Origin: an uncultured Collinsella sp.
Lineage (GTDB): Bacteria > Actinomycetota > Coriobacteriia > Coriobacteriales > Coriobacteriaceae
Length of the DNA stretch: 64,000 nucleotides
Direction: 5' to 3'
Assembly (NCBI GenBank): GCA_900768435.1
Contig: CAAGCW010000009.1
Span: forward strand, 154,588-218,587
The notes under the pieces are model-generated. The model searched no databases. It was given only the letters and a program-made list of their open reading frames with translations, and had not been told where the DNA came from. The position numbers and the translations under genes are program-made. Shown piece by piece: positions 8,142-16,991 of this stretch (position 1 is its first letter; the number at the start of each line of letters is the position of its first letter).

Positions 8142-11100
8142 TCGTCGATGTCGAAGCCGCCTTCCAGGATGAACTTCTTCAACAGCGCCGCCGCACGGGT
8201 GTTCACCTTAAACAGGGGAAGCGTCTTGCCTTCCTTCTGCTCAAAGAAGGCCTTGGCGCGCGTCTTGTCCACCGAGTCCTTCAAATCGTCGAAGCGCCCG
8301 AACTCGTTAATGTTCGATTCCGTCAGGTCAAGCGCGGCCATGGTGTCAAGCAGCTCGCCGTCTATGCCGAGCGCCTCGACGATTCGCTCGACTTGAGCGT
8401 TTTTCGCCTTGCGGGCATAGGACGTGATGTAATCCCTCAACGTCTTGCCGTCTTCCAGGGCGACGTCCCCTCGCTCGACATCGTGAAGGAACAGCTCGGC
8501 GAAGCGCTGGTCATCCTGGCTTAGGGACGCGAACGATCGGTGGAGCTCCTCGCGCGCGGCGGCAAGACCCTCGTCGTCCTGCTCAAGGCATTTCAGCCAC
8601 TTCTCGAAGTTCGCGTTCATGTAGTCGCTGTCTATGAGCCCCGTGTCGATCTCGGTTATATGACCATCGAGCTCGTAGGGCGCTTCGGGCGCGTCGCCAG
8701 GCCCGCCCCCTCCTGCGAACAACTCCTTGTAGCGCTGCACGAGAATGAGATAGGTCCGCTCGTCGATGACCGGTTGCACGAAGAAGGACTTGCCCCTCGG
8801 CTCGCCTTCCTCCGGCTCCTCCTCAAACTCGTAGGTGTCCTGCTCCCATGTGAAGCCCTGCACCTTCGCGGCCTCGAGGAACTCGCTGAGCTCAACGAAC
8901 TCCTTAGCGAACTTGCGCCTGGCTTCCTGCGATGCGGGGAGCTTGGAGAGGTCTCCTACGCCAGCTGCTTCGAAGACCATGAGTATCTCCTGAAGGCGCG
9001 CGTCCATCAACGCGATATTCTCCGGCAGCTTCTGGACAAACATGTCGAGCGGTCGGTCTCCCGAATACAGCTTCACTGCCGCTTCGATATAGCCCTTCAT
9101 GGTGTGGGGATGACGGTAATAGCGGATCGTGCCGAAGGGCTTGTCGGGGCCGAACAGGCGATTCGTGCGGCTGAACGCCTGGATGATGCTCTCGTAGTCG
9201 ATGACCTTGTCGAGGTAGAGCGTGTTGAGCCATTTGGAGTCGAAGCCCGTGAGCATCTGGTCCACTACGATGAGCAGGTCGATACGAGAGTCGCGGTTGG
9301 AGTCGACGTTGACGTAGGGCTTCTTGTGAGACAGGCGCGCCGAGATGTCCTTCTTCATGGCGGGCCAGGTGGGGATGGTGAACTCCTGGCCGTATGCCTT
9401 GTTGTAGTCTTCTATGAGCTCGACCAGGGCATCTTCCTTCACCGTAGAGCCGGCTTTGTTGTCAATGCTCGGGTCGAAAAGGGCGGTCACCTTCATCTGC
9501 GGGGCGCGTTCCTTGAAGGCTCGGTAATAGTCGATCGCCTCCGGGATGGAGCTCGTCGCCAAGATTGCATGGAACTTGTTGCCGTGGGAGAGCACCGGGA
9601 AACGGCGCAGGATGTCCTCTACGACCTTTTCGTGGTGCGGAGTGCCGGGCCAGTATTGGGCGCGGGTGAGGAAATCCTCGATGCCCTTGATGTGGTTGCC
9701 AGCGCTGTCGACCATCGGTCCCATGGGGACCTTTGCCGAGTCCATATAGTAGTAGAAGACCTTGCTCTTTCGATCGTCGAAGATGGCTTCGGCTACTGTT
9801 GCGGCTTTCGCTTGCTCTAGGGCGACCGCTTCGCGCACGTCGTGGTCGTCGAAGGTCGTCACCATATATGGGTCAAAGCCCAGGACGTTGCCGTCGCGGA
9901 TGCCGTCTGCGATGCTGTAACGGTGCAGACACTCGCCAAACACCATGGCGGTGGTGGAGCCCTTCTTCTGGTTCTCGTCGAGAATCGGCGTACCTGTGAA
10001 GCCGAAGAACAGCGCGTTGGGGAACGCGCGGCGTATGTCCTGGAGCATCTCGCCGAAGGTGGAGCGGTGACACTCGTCGATGACGAACACGATCCGTTTG
10101 GAGGCCAGGCGGTTGAGTTCCGCCTGGGTGATTCTGCCCTCGCCGGCCTTCACGTTGCTCATCTTCTGGATAGAGGTCACGATGAGGCGGTTCTTGGGGT
10201 CGTCGCTCGCGAGCTTCGACTTCAACACCTGCGTGTTCTCGGTCCCCTGTACGTCGTCGGCGTCGTCTGCGAACGCGCGGTACTCGGAGAGCGACTGCGT
10301 ACCCAGCTCGATGCGGTCCATGAGAAAGATCACCTTGTCGGCGTCGTGCGAGTCGGCTATGAGCTGGGCAGATTTGAAGCTCGTCATGGTCTTGCCGGAG
10401 CCGGTGGTATGCCATATGTAACCGCCGGGGCGCCCCGGGGTGCTGCTCTTGGGTCTCTCGTCCCATTTGCACCTGCGCACCTTGTCGGATATAGCGGAGG
10501 CTGCGTAGTACTGGTAGCTGCGCATGACTTTCAGGCAGCCGTCCGAGCTGTCAGCCACGGTGTAGAAGCCAATGAGCTGGTGCGCCATTGGAATGGAAAG
10601 CAGTGTAGAGGTGAAGCGTTTCCATTCGTCGGTTCCGGGTTTATCGCCCGCGCAGACGGGCTCGTTGTTGAAGTCCTCCCAGTGGAAGAAGAAGGTCGGG
10701 TTGAACGCGCCCGTGCCAGGGTTGGCGAAATAGCGCGCCTCGTCGGGGGTCATCCCCACGAAGATCTGCGTCAGGCGGAAAAGCCCCGTGAACACGCCCT
10801 CGTGGGCATATTTCTCAATCTGACCAGTGGCCTGGCTGACGGGGATGCCGCTGCGTTTGAGCTCGATATGGATGACCGGCATGCCGTTGATGAGCAGGCA
10901 CAGGTCTCCACGGCGGTCGTTCAGGATCTTGCTCTTCGCAGGATAGACCGGCTGCTGAGCTATCTGGTAGCGACTCTGGCCGGCTGCGATCTCGTGACGA
11001 TCATAGATCTTCAGGCTCACCTCCTTACCCAGGTGAAGCGCGTCGTCGGGGTTGTCGCGCGTGACGGCGACGGTCTTTCCGTTGATGAACCCGTTGAGTG

Positions 11101-11338
11101 CGAGTGGGGTCTTGAGCGTTTCGATTTGTTCGATGACCTGCGCCATCTCGCCCTGGGTGAGCGGACAGCCGTTCAGTCGGTCTATGTCAGCGTTGTTCTG
11201 GAACAGAATCTTCGCCCAATTGTCGATGAGGTCCTGCTCAGTGGGATAGCGAAGCACACCTCCCGCGTCGTCCCAGCCGTGCTGCTTCAGCACGGTTATG
11301 ACCGCTTCTTCGAACGAAGCCTCTTTATCGAAAACCAT
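8138..11338 (-). CDS. hsdR: Type I restriction endonuclease subunit HsdR
   Basis: The ATP-driven translocase and nuclease subunit, 1066 residues, close to the usual size. The N-terminal nuclease domain shows the HIELKRSG segment (near 160) of the PD-(D/E)XK fold. The helicase domain has Walker A TTGSGKT (near 313), the DEAD-type box IDECHR (near 425) and the SF2 motif GFTGTP. I chose ATG 11338 (MVFDKEASFEEAV) because the longer frame begins only with TTG at 11386. It is convergent with hsdM and forms its own unit with the full hsdS, whereas type I genes are usually co-directional. A perfect palindrome at 11427-11449 lies upstream and may carry its control. Confidence 0.95.
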   Translation of the reverse strand: MVFDKEASFEEAVITVLKQHGWDDAGGVLRYPTEQDLIDNWAKILFQNNADIDRLNGCPLTQGEMAQVIEQIETLKTPLALNGFINGKTVAVTRDNPDDALHLGKEVSLKIYDRHEIAAGQSRYQIAQQPVYPAKSKILNDRRGDLCLLINGMPVIHIELKRSGIPVSQATGQIEKYAHEGVFTGLFRLTQIFVGMTPDEARYFANPGTGAFNPTFFFHWEDFNNEPVCAGDKPGTDEWKRFTSTLLSIPMAHQLIGFYTVADSSDGCLKVMRSYQYYAASAISDKVRRCKWDERPKSSTPGRPGGYIWHTTGSGKTMTSFKSAQLIADSHDADKVIFLMDRIELGTQSLSEYRAFADDADDVQGTENTQVLKSKLASDDPKNRLIVTSIQKMSNVKAGEGRITQAELNRLASKRIVFVIDECHRSTFGEMLQDIRRAFPNALFFGFTGTPILDENQKKGSTTAMVFGECLHRYSIADGIRDGNVLGFDPYMVTTFDDHDVREAVALEQAKAATVAEAIFDDRKSKVFYYYMDSAKVPMGPMVDSAGNHIKGIEDFLTRAQYWPGTPHHEKVVEDILRRFPVLSHGNKFHAILATSSIPEAIDYYRAFKERAPQMKVTALFDPSIDNKAGSTVKEDALVELIEDYNKAYGQEFTIPTWPAMKKDISARLSHKKPYVNVDSNRDSRIDLLIVVDQMLTGFDSKWLNTLYLDKVIDYESIIQAFSRTNRLFGPDKPFGTIRYYRHPHTMKGYIEAAVKLYSGDRPLDMFVQKLPENIALMDARLQEILMVFEAAGVGDLSKLPASQEARRKFAKEFVELSEFLEAAKVQGFTWEQDTYEFEEEPEEGEPRGKSFFVQPVIDERTYLILVQRYKELFAGGGGPGDAPEAPYELDGHITEIDTGLIDSDYMNANFEKWLKCLEQDDEGLAAAREELHRSFASLSQDDQRFAELFLHDVERGDVALEDGKTLRDYITSYARKAKNAQVERIVEALGIDGELLDTMAALDLTESNINEFGRFDDLKDSVDKTRAKAFFEQKEGKTLPLFKVNTRAAALLKKFILEGGFDIDE

Positions 11339-11426
11339 AGCAAAACCTATCTGCACAATTGCAAAAAGCGCATTTAACTGTTCCAAACATTATAGGTCAC
11401 GCGGCAATTTCCCCGGGATGGCTCAA

Positions 11427-11449
11427 GCCCATTACAGTCTGTAATGGGC
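11427..11449. promoter_or_regulatory. Perfect 11-bp palindrome upstream of hsdR
   Basis: Arms GCCCATTACAG (11427-11437) and CTGTAATGGGC (11439-11449) are separated by one base. It lies between the exonuclease stop and the hsdR start, both on the minus strand. There is no following T run, so an operator for hsdR is more likely than a terminator. No promoter boxes stand out. Confidence 0.4.
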
Positions 11450-11455
11450 CGTCGA

Positions 11456-12283
11456 TTAATTTCGATGGCGAGCATTCGGCGCATTGCCTACGATACGGGC
11501 AAGCCCCGAGGGGCCGCCGATCAGACGCCTCCGGATGGCCGTCTGCCCCCTGCCCCCCTCCGCCTTCAGCTTCAGCAGCAGGTCGCCCAGCTCGGGGCAC
11601 CTGCTGGAAAGGCGCGTCTGGGCTCGCTCGCACATCCCCCACCGCTGGCGGATCTCCTGGGCGTGCGGACTCACATGATAGTCCCCCTCCATCATCTGCT
11701 TGAGCAGCTTGGCGGTCACGCGCGCATCGGCAAGGGCGCTGTGGGCGTGGCCCGTCGACTCGTCAAACTCGATGCCAAACCACGTTGCCGCGTCACTCAA
11801 AGAGACGCGCCCGTGGCTGCCCACGTCCATGATCGAGGTGTAAAACGCCTGCAGGTCGGCCCAGTCCGTAGGAAATGCGGCAAGGTCGATGTGTTTTGCC
11901 TGGCACTCGGTCAAAAGCTGTCGACGGTCCGCCCCGCTCCAACAGACCACCTGGGCGGAGTAGCGACCGATCCAATCGCTGAGCCTTTTGATCACCATGT
12001 AAAGCGGATCGGCCATCGCGGTGTCCACGGCCGATATCCCCGTGAGCTCGCGGACGGGAAACGCAACGCCTTCGGTAAATTCTGTCTGCACAAACTGCGA
12101 GAACTCGCCCATCACGTTGCCGTGGTAATCGAGTTTGACGGCGCCGACCTCGATAATCTCGTTGCGTAGTCCACGGCGCTGGCGCTGCTTTGGCACCGGC
12201 GCAAACTCAAAGTCCAGCACAATCTGACGCGCAAAGTTCGTCGTATCGATAGCCGAGATACACGGCGTCTTTTCAGCTGACAC
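11456..12283 (-). CDS. 3'-5' exonuclease of the DEDD (DnaQ-like) family
   Basis: A 275-residue exonuclease. The Exo I motif is IVLDFEFAP near residue 22, followed by RNEIIEVGAVKLD. Exo II corresponds to the CWSGADRRQL region near 135, and the final HAHSALADARVTAKLL (near 200) carries the H..D pair of the DEDDh type. The start is the GTG at 12283 with GGAGAAAGG upstream; the longer frame to 12397 lacks a site. The substrate is unknown. The tail after the domain is basic and weakly conserved. It stands alone, with a terminator-like hairpin upstream at 12457-12491. Confidence 0.8.
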   Translation of the reverse strand: MSAEKTPCISAIDTTNFARQIVLDFEFAPVPKQRQRRGLRNEIIEVGAVKLDYHGNVMGEFSQFVQTEFTEGVAFPVRELTGISAVDTAMADPLYMVIKRLSDWIGRYSAQVVCWSGADRRQLLTECQAKHIDLAAFPTDWADLQAFYTSIMDVGSHGRVSLSDAATWFGIEFDESTGHAHSALADARVTAKLLKQMMEGDYHVSPHAQEIRQRWGMCERAQTRLSSRCPELGDLLLKLKAEGGRGQTAIRRRLIGGPSGLARIVGNAPNARHRN

Positions 12284-12740
12284 GGTTAGGGCCTTTCTCC
12301 GTTGCCTGCCGCTTGCTACATAGGCGGCTACATTGCCGTAAGGATAGGCGCCCGTGCGGACATGAAAGCGGGACGCAATGCTATGCGTCAGGCGCACGCC
12401 ATACGGTCGACCCCAAGAGCGCCGCCCACTCTATTCAAATGGATGAAAAAGATTGAGGCCCGGTGACTTGAATCAGAGGTCATCCCGGGCCCATCAGAGC
12501 TCGTAGAGCTCTTGGTTGCTTTGGTCTTGCTCTTCACAGCGCTTATCGAACTTTCCGAGGCACTCAAGCAGCATTCGAAGCATAACAAGTCGCTGCCATT
12601 AAGGCACTGACCTCTTGACCAAGCAACGGCGCTGCCCAGCTCTCCAGAACTTGGGCTGCCGTCAACTTTATTCTATCCGTGAGCATCTGGTTTACCAAAT
12701 GGATTTTCGGTAAAGGAAGCACGGCACGCCCGCAAAACCA
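12284..12740. other. Intergenic stretch with a minus-strand terminator and a very short reading frame
   Basis: No recognisable gene. A minus-strand frame of 26-29 codons (12494-12583, starting MLRMLLECLGKFD and ending QELYEL) sits directly before the hairpin at 12457-12491. It has no clear ribosome binding site, so it may be a relic or a leader peptide. The rest shows no further structure. Confidence 0.4.
12445..12491 (-). terminator. Rho-independent terminator, minus strand
   Basis: GGCCCGG (12457-12463) pairs with CCGGGCC (12485-12491), extended by an inner TGAC/GTCA pairing. On the minus strand it is followed by TCAATCTTTTTC, a typical U tract. Confidence 0.6.
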
Positions 12741-13391
12741 CTACGCCCCAAGTGCCGCCATGGGAATCACCGCCACGCCGTCGTCGCGTGTGTAGGCAAT
12801 GCTCCCCTTTCCAACCACGACCGCCAAAAACGCCGGCGCGGCATTCTGGGCGGCAGGATTGGAGAGTACTTTCCTCTCCAGCGCCTTGAGATTTCTCGCT
12901 CCATCGTCTGCTTTCGCATCACTCAGCTTGACCTCGATGGCTCCCCAGCGCCCGTCGTGCTCAACGATCAGATCGACCTCAAGGCCCTTCTCATCTCGGA
13001 AATAATGGACACTGTTGTCGACACCGCCGTAAGTGGAAAGGAACACGCGCACGTCGCGCAGAACGAGGTTCTCAAAGAGCATCCCCAGCGTTTGCATATC
13101 GCCAAGCAGCCGCTCAGGGGTAGCCCCCAGCAACGCCGCCGCAAGTGACGGGTCGCAGAAGTAGCGCTTGGGGCGCACGCGAACGCGGGCCTTCGAGCGC
13201 ATGGGCGGCTCCCATCCGCACAGGTCCTCAGTCAGCTTGAGTCTGTTGAAGAGGTCCAGGTACGCAGCGATGGTCCTCTCGTCGGGACCCGCCTCGCCGT
13301 ACGAGGCATCCTTCATGAGCGTCTTGTACGTGACCGCCTGGCTCTCGTTCATGGCAAGAGCTCGCAAAAGGCCGTGCGCAAGCTCGGGCGA
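12741..13391 (-). pseudogene. C-terminal remnant of a DUF4143 (AAA-family ATP-binding) protein
   Basis: The 208-residue open frame matches only the C-terminal part of the common ATP-binding proteins that end in DUF4143: a winged-helix-like segment (QAVTYKTLMKDAS, LDLFNRLKLTED), GMLFENLVLRDVRVF, and the nuclease-like EVDLIVEHDGRWGAIEVKLS. The N-terminal AAA domain with Walker motifs is missing. Homologous-looking sequence (SPELAHGLLRALAMNES) continues upstream only to 13391, where a TGA interrupts it right beside the 23-bp repeat array. The array, which looks like the promoter region, is thus joined directly to the 3' half, as if an internal deletion removed the first half. Translation of the remainder is doubtful. 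Confidence 0.75.
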
Positions 13392-13399
13392 TCATGCGA

Positions 13400-13530
13400 T
13401 ATACGAAATTACGCCATTCTCAATGCTGTTTTTACGCTACTTTCAATGTAGTTTTTACGCCATGACCGATGTAGTTTTTACGCCATAACAGATGCAGTTT
13501 TTACGCTCTTTTCATTGAAGGTTTTACGCT
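13400..13530. repeat. Tandem 23-bp repeats (ATGTAGTTTTTACGCC) upstream of the DUF4143 remnant
   Basis: Copies of ATGYAGTTTTTACGC begin at 13423, 13446, 13469 and 13492, at exact 23-base spacing, with degenerate copies at about 13401 and 13514. Spacing near two helical turns suggests iterated operator sites on one DNA face. Their place just upstream of the minus-strand gene fits self-regulation. The rest of 13391-13710 holds only the terminator at 13606-13641. Confidence 0.7.
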
Positions 13531-13605
13531 TGGCATCCTTAGCGCGACGCTCGCTCAACCCCTGGCCACCGGATTGCCCGAATTCCGGGACGCAGTTTCC
13601 GCTCC

Positions 13606-13641
13606 AAACAAAAGGCCCCGGCTCGCGATGGAGCCGGGGCC
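13606..13641 (-). terminator. Terminator of the purine operon
   Basis: GGCCCCGGCTC (13614-13624) pairs with GAGCCGGGGCC (13631-13641). On the minus strand a TTTTG tail follows. It ends the leftward operon whose last gene stops at 13711. Confidence 0.85.
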
Positions 13642-13710
13642 AAAGGCGCAGCGTATGCAGTTGATACCGAGCATGGACAGCCCGTCAGTAATGGCCATCC
13701 GCGCCCTACC

Positions 13711-16488
13711 CTACCCGCGGTGACGGGCGCGGCTGTACGGCGTATCCACCATGGGCAGATCCGGACGCAGCTTGCCGTCAAACGCGCGGTAGGCATTCTG
13801 CACGGCGGGCGCCGTGGGGATCGTGGCGATCTCGCCGATTCCCTTGCCGCCGTATGCCACGGGCAGCAGCTCGTCCTTCTCCACGTAGATGGCGTGGATA
13901 TCCGGAATCTCGGGCGCACGGAACAGCCCGAGCGTACCGTACCTTGCCTGGGGTACGCAGTCCTTGAGCGGCCAATCCTCGGTAAGCGCATAGCCCATAC
14001 CCATGAGCACGCCGCCTTCGATCTGACCCTGGATGGAGATGGGGTTGACCACCTTGCCGGAATCGTGTGCGGCATAGACCTCGCTCACGCGGCCGTCATC
14101 GTCCAAAATGACCACATGCGTGGCAAAACCGTAGCAGATGTGGCTCTTGGGGTTGGGAACATCCGCACCCAGTTTGTCGGTCGGCTCCAGGTACACGTAG
14201 CCAAACTCGCATCCCTCGAGCGCCTTGATGGCGGCCGCGGGATCCTGAGGATGCATACCCTGGCCGGCGACGAGCTCCTGCGTGTGCAGCTGATAGACGT
14301 GGCCGTCGTCGTACTCGATCTTGACGCCGTCGCCGTGGGCGCTCACCGGGGCGGCAGGCGCGGGCTTGCCGGCCTCGATGTCAAGCATGGCATCGCGCAG
14401 CAGGAAGGCGGCACCGCGCACGGCCTCGCCGGTCACGACCGTCTGACGCGAGCCAGACGTGGTGCCGGAGTCGGGAGCGTTCTCGGTGGAGCACTCGCCA
14501 TTGGCAATGCAGCTCAGCGGCAGACCGCATGCCTCGGCAACGTCCTGCAAAAAGACCGTGTTGCAGCCCTGGCCGATGTCGGACGTGGCAGCATAGACCA
14601 CGGCCACGCCGTTCTCGATGCGAATCTTGCAGCGGCCGGCATCGGGCAGGCCCACGCCCACGCCGGCGTTCTTCATGGCGCAGGCGATGCCGGCGTGGCC
14701 GGGATGCGCATAGTAGGCATCCTTGACCTCGAGCAGTGTCTCCTTAAGCGCCGTGGAGCAATCGGCAATCTGGCCGTTGGGCAAAACCTCGCCCGGCTCG
14801 ATGGCGTTTCGGTAACGAATCTCCCACGGGTCCAGGCCGACCTTCTCGGCCAGCAGGTCGATCAGGCTCTCAAGGGCAAACTCGGACTGACACACGCCAA
14901 AGCCGCGGTACGCGCCAGCGGGCGGGTTGTTGGTGTAGTAGCCAAAGCCGCGAATGTCGGTGTTCTGGTACTTGTAGGGGCCGACGGCATGCGTGCAGGC
15001 GCGCTCGAGCACCGGGCCGCACAGCGAAGCGTAGGCGCCGGTATCAAAGTTGATCTCGCAGTCCAGGCCGGTAAAGTTGCCCTCGGCGTCGCAGCCCAGC
15101 GTAAAGGTGCCGTCCATGGCGTGACGCTTGGGATGGAAAGCGAGCGACTCGGCACGCGTGAGCTTGCACTTCACAGGACGCTGGAACTTATATGCGGCGA
15201 GCGCGGCCAGGTGCTGGATGGACACGTCCTCCTTACCGCCAAAGCCGCCGCCCACGAGCATGGTCTCAACGACCACGCGCTCGGGTTCGCTATCCCAGCC
15301 AAACATGTGGGCACACTCTTTGCGCGTATCGTAGGCACCTTGGTCGGTCGACTGCACCTTGACGCCGTTCTTGTACGGGAAGGCAACGGCGCACTCGGGC
15401 TCCAAGAAGGCATGCTCGGTAAAGGGCGTGGTAAAGCGCTGCGTCACGGTGAACGCGCTCTCTGCCAGCGCCTTGGCGGCGTCGCCGCGCGTCACATGGC
15501 GGCTCTGGCACACGTTGTCCTTGAGCTCCACCGTGTTGCCAAAAGCAAAGAAGCTGTCATGCAGGCGCGGAGCGTCGGCGGCCCTAGCCTCGGCAATGTT
15601 GCGCACGGGCTCCAGCGGCTCGTAATCGATTTTTACGAGCTTCTTGGCCTTCTCGAGCGTCGCCTCGTCCTCGGCGACCACCAGCACGATGGCATCGCCC
15701 ACGCAGCGGGTGATATCGCCCTGGGCGATCATGACGTCCCAGTCCTGGATAAGGTGGCCGACCTGGTTGACCGGCACGTCCTCGGCGCGCAGAATGCCCA
15801 CCACACCGGGCAGGGCCTCGGCTTTGGAGGTGTCGATGGAGAGCACACGGGCGCGCGGATACTTGGAGCGCACGGCGCTGGCGTAGGTCAGACCCGGCTG
15901 ATCGAGCTCGTCGATGTCGTCGGGATACTTGCCCTCGCCGAGCACCTTCTTGCGCACGTCGATGCGGAAGGCGCGCTTGCCCACGCCGTAGTCGTCGCCG
16001 CGCTCCAAGTCCTCGTCGATCTGCTTTTCGCCACGGAGCACCGCAGCGGCCAGTGCAATGCCCTCGATAATCTTTTTGTAACCGGTGCAACGGCAGACAT
16101 TGCCGCGAATGGCGTACTTGATTTGTTCCTCGGTGGGCTCGGGGTCCTCGGCGATGAGCGCCGCACCCGCCATGACCATGCCGGGGATGCAAAAACCGCA
16201 CTGCACGGCGCCCACAGCGCCAAAGGCGTACACAAAGGCCTCGCGCACGTCCTCGGGCAGGCCCTCGACGGTCACGATGTTGCGGCCGGCGGCAAGAGCG
16301 GTGGTCAGCACGCAGGCCTTGACGGCCGCACCGTCCACGTGGATGGTGCAGGTACCGCACGCGCCCTCGGAGCAGCCGTCCTTGGCGGAATGGATGTGCA
16401 GGTCGTCGCGCAAATAGCGCAGCAGCGGCTTGTTTTGGGTCGTCGTGCGCTCGACGCCGTTAACGGTAAAAGTGAATTCCTGTGCCAT
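13711..16488 (-). CDS. xdhD: Molybdenum hydroxylase, xanthine dehydrogenase XdhD/Se-dependent type (fused 2Fe-2S and Mo subunits)
   Basis: This enzyme hydroxylates a purine ring, probably hypoxanthine or xanthine. The N-terminus is a ferredoxin fold with 2Fe-2S ligands C39, C44, C47 and C59 (CSEGACGTC) and a second cluster C97, C100, C132 and C134 (CGFC, CRCTGY). The molybdopterin domain follows, with VGGGFGGKED, PAGAYRGFG and the C-terminal GKGIGE holding the catalytic Glu. At 925 residues it matches E. coli XdhD rather than separate subunits, and no FAD subunit is encoded nearby. The YgfK and SsnA neighbours are the known companions of hydroxylases that carry labile selenium. The selenium requirement is inferred from that context. 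Confidence 0.9.
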   Translation of the reverse strand: MAQEFTFTVNGVERTTTQNKPLLRYLRDDLHIHSAKDGCSEGACGTCTIHVDGAAVKACVLTTALAAGRNIVTVEGLPEDVREAFVYAFGAVGAVQCGFCIPGMVMAGAALIAEDPEPTEEQIKYAIRGNVCRCTGYKKIIEGIALAAAVLRGEKQIDEDLERGDDYGVGKRAFRIDVRKKVLGEGKYPDDIDELDQPGLTYASAVRSKYPRARVLSIDTSKAEALPGVVGILRAEDVPVNQVGHLIQDWDVMIAQGDITRCVGDAIVLVVAEDEATLEKAKKLVKIDYEPLEPVRNIAEARAADAPRLHDSFFAFGNTVELKDNVCQSRHVTRGDAAKALAESAFTVTQRFTTPFTEHAFLEPECAVAFPYKNGVKVQSTDQGAYDTRKECAHMFGWDSEPERVVVETMLVGGGFGGKEDVSIQHLAALAAYKFQRPVKCKLTRAESLAFHPKRHAMDGTFTLGCDAEGNFTGLDCEINFDTGAYASLCGPVLERACTHAVGPYKYQNTDIRGFGYYTNNPPAGAYRGFGVCQSEFALESLIDLLAEKVGLDPWEIRYRNAIEPGEVLPNGQIADCSTALKETLLEVKDAYYAHPGHAGIACAMKNAGVGVGLPDAGRCKIRIENGVAVVYAATSDIGQGCNTVFLQDVAEACGLPLSCIANGECSTENAPDSGTTSGSRQTVVTGEAVRGAAFLLRDAMLDIEAGKPAPAAPVSAHGDGVKIEYDDGHVYQLHTQELVAGQGMHPQDPAAAIKALEGCEFGYVYLEPTDKLGADVPNPKSHICYGFATHVVILDDDGRVSEVYAAHDSGKVVNPISIQGQIEGGVLMGMGYALTEDWPLKDCVPQARYGTLGLFRAPEIPDIHAIYVEKDELLPVAYGGKGIGEIATIPTAPAVQNAYRAFDGKLRPDLPMVDTPYSRARHRG

Positions 16489-16500
16489 GGTAATTCCCTT

Positions 16501-16980
16501 CTACACGCCGGCGGCGATGCCGGTGCGGTCGTGGATGGCGCCATGCGGGCAGACGACGGCGCACATGCCGCACGACAGGCAGTCCGCGCCGTCGATATGG
16601 GCGCAGTTGTCCTCGATGCGGATAGCGCCGGCAGGGCACTTTTTGGCGCACATGCCGCAACCGATGCAGCTCGTGTCGCAGATTTTGCGGGCAATGGCGC
16701 CCTTATCGGTGTTGTTGCAGCGCACGAGGATGTTCTGGTAGCCGGGAACGAAGGCGATCACGCGTTGCGGGCACGCCATGCCGCACAGGCCACAGCCCGT
16801 GCACTTTGAGCGATCCACGCGGGCGATGCCATCGACCAGCGCAATGGCGCCGTGGGGGCAGGCCGTGACGCAGGCGCCACAGCCAATGCAGCCTTCGCTG
16901 CAGCGGGCGTCGCCGCCTGCGGAAGCACAGCCGCTTCCGCAGGCAACGTAGGCCACGTTATGTTGAATGGATTTGGCCAT
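16501..16980 (-). CDS. Polyferredoxin (four 4Fe-4S motifs)
   Basis: 159 residues with repeated CxxCxxCxxxCP motifs: CIGCGACVTACP (near 31), CTGCGLCGMACP (near 60), CIGCGMCAKKCP (near 104) and CLSCGMCAVVCP (near 133). It therefore holds about four 4Fe-4S clusters and is a soluble electron carrier. Lying between the hydroxylase and YgfK, it probably carries electrons from the Mo/2Fe-2S enzyme to the flavoprotein, standing in for the missing FAD subunit. This resembles the ferredoxin-like genes near xdhD in E. coli. The spacing of 12 bases on each side supports one operon. Confidence 0.85.
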   Translation of the reverse strand: MAKSIQHNVAYVACGSGCASAGGDARCSEGCIGCGACVTACPHGAIALVDGIARVDRSKCTGCGLCGMACPQRVIAFVPGYQNILVRCNNTDKGAIARKICDTSCIGCGMCAKKCPAGAIRIEDNCAHIDGADCLSCGMCAVVCPHGAIHDRTGIAAGV

Positions 16981-16991
16981 AAGAGACTCGC

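Noticed and set aside
8540..9820. 426-codon plus-strand frame inside hsdR
   Set aside because: It is antisense to the helicase and C-terminal region of hsdR and lacks any domain.
12494..12583. 29-codon peptide before a terminator
   Set aside because: No ribosome binding site and no recognisable sequence; kept only as a note within the intergenic entry.
13720..16809. 1029-codon open frame on plus
   Set aside because: It is the antisense shadow of the molybdenum hydroxylase and ferredoxin genes in GC-rich DNA.
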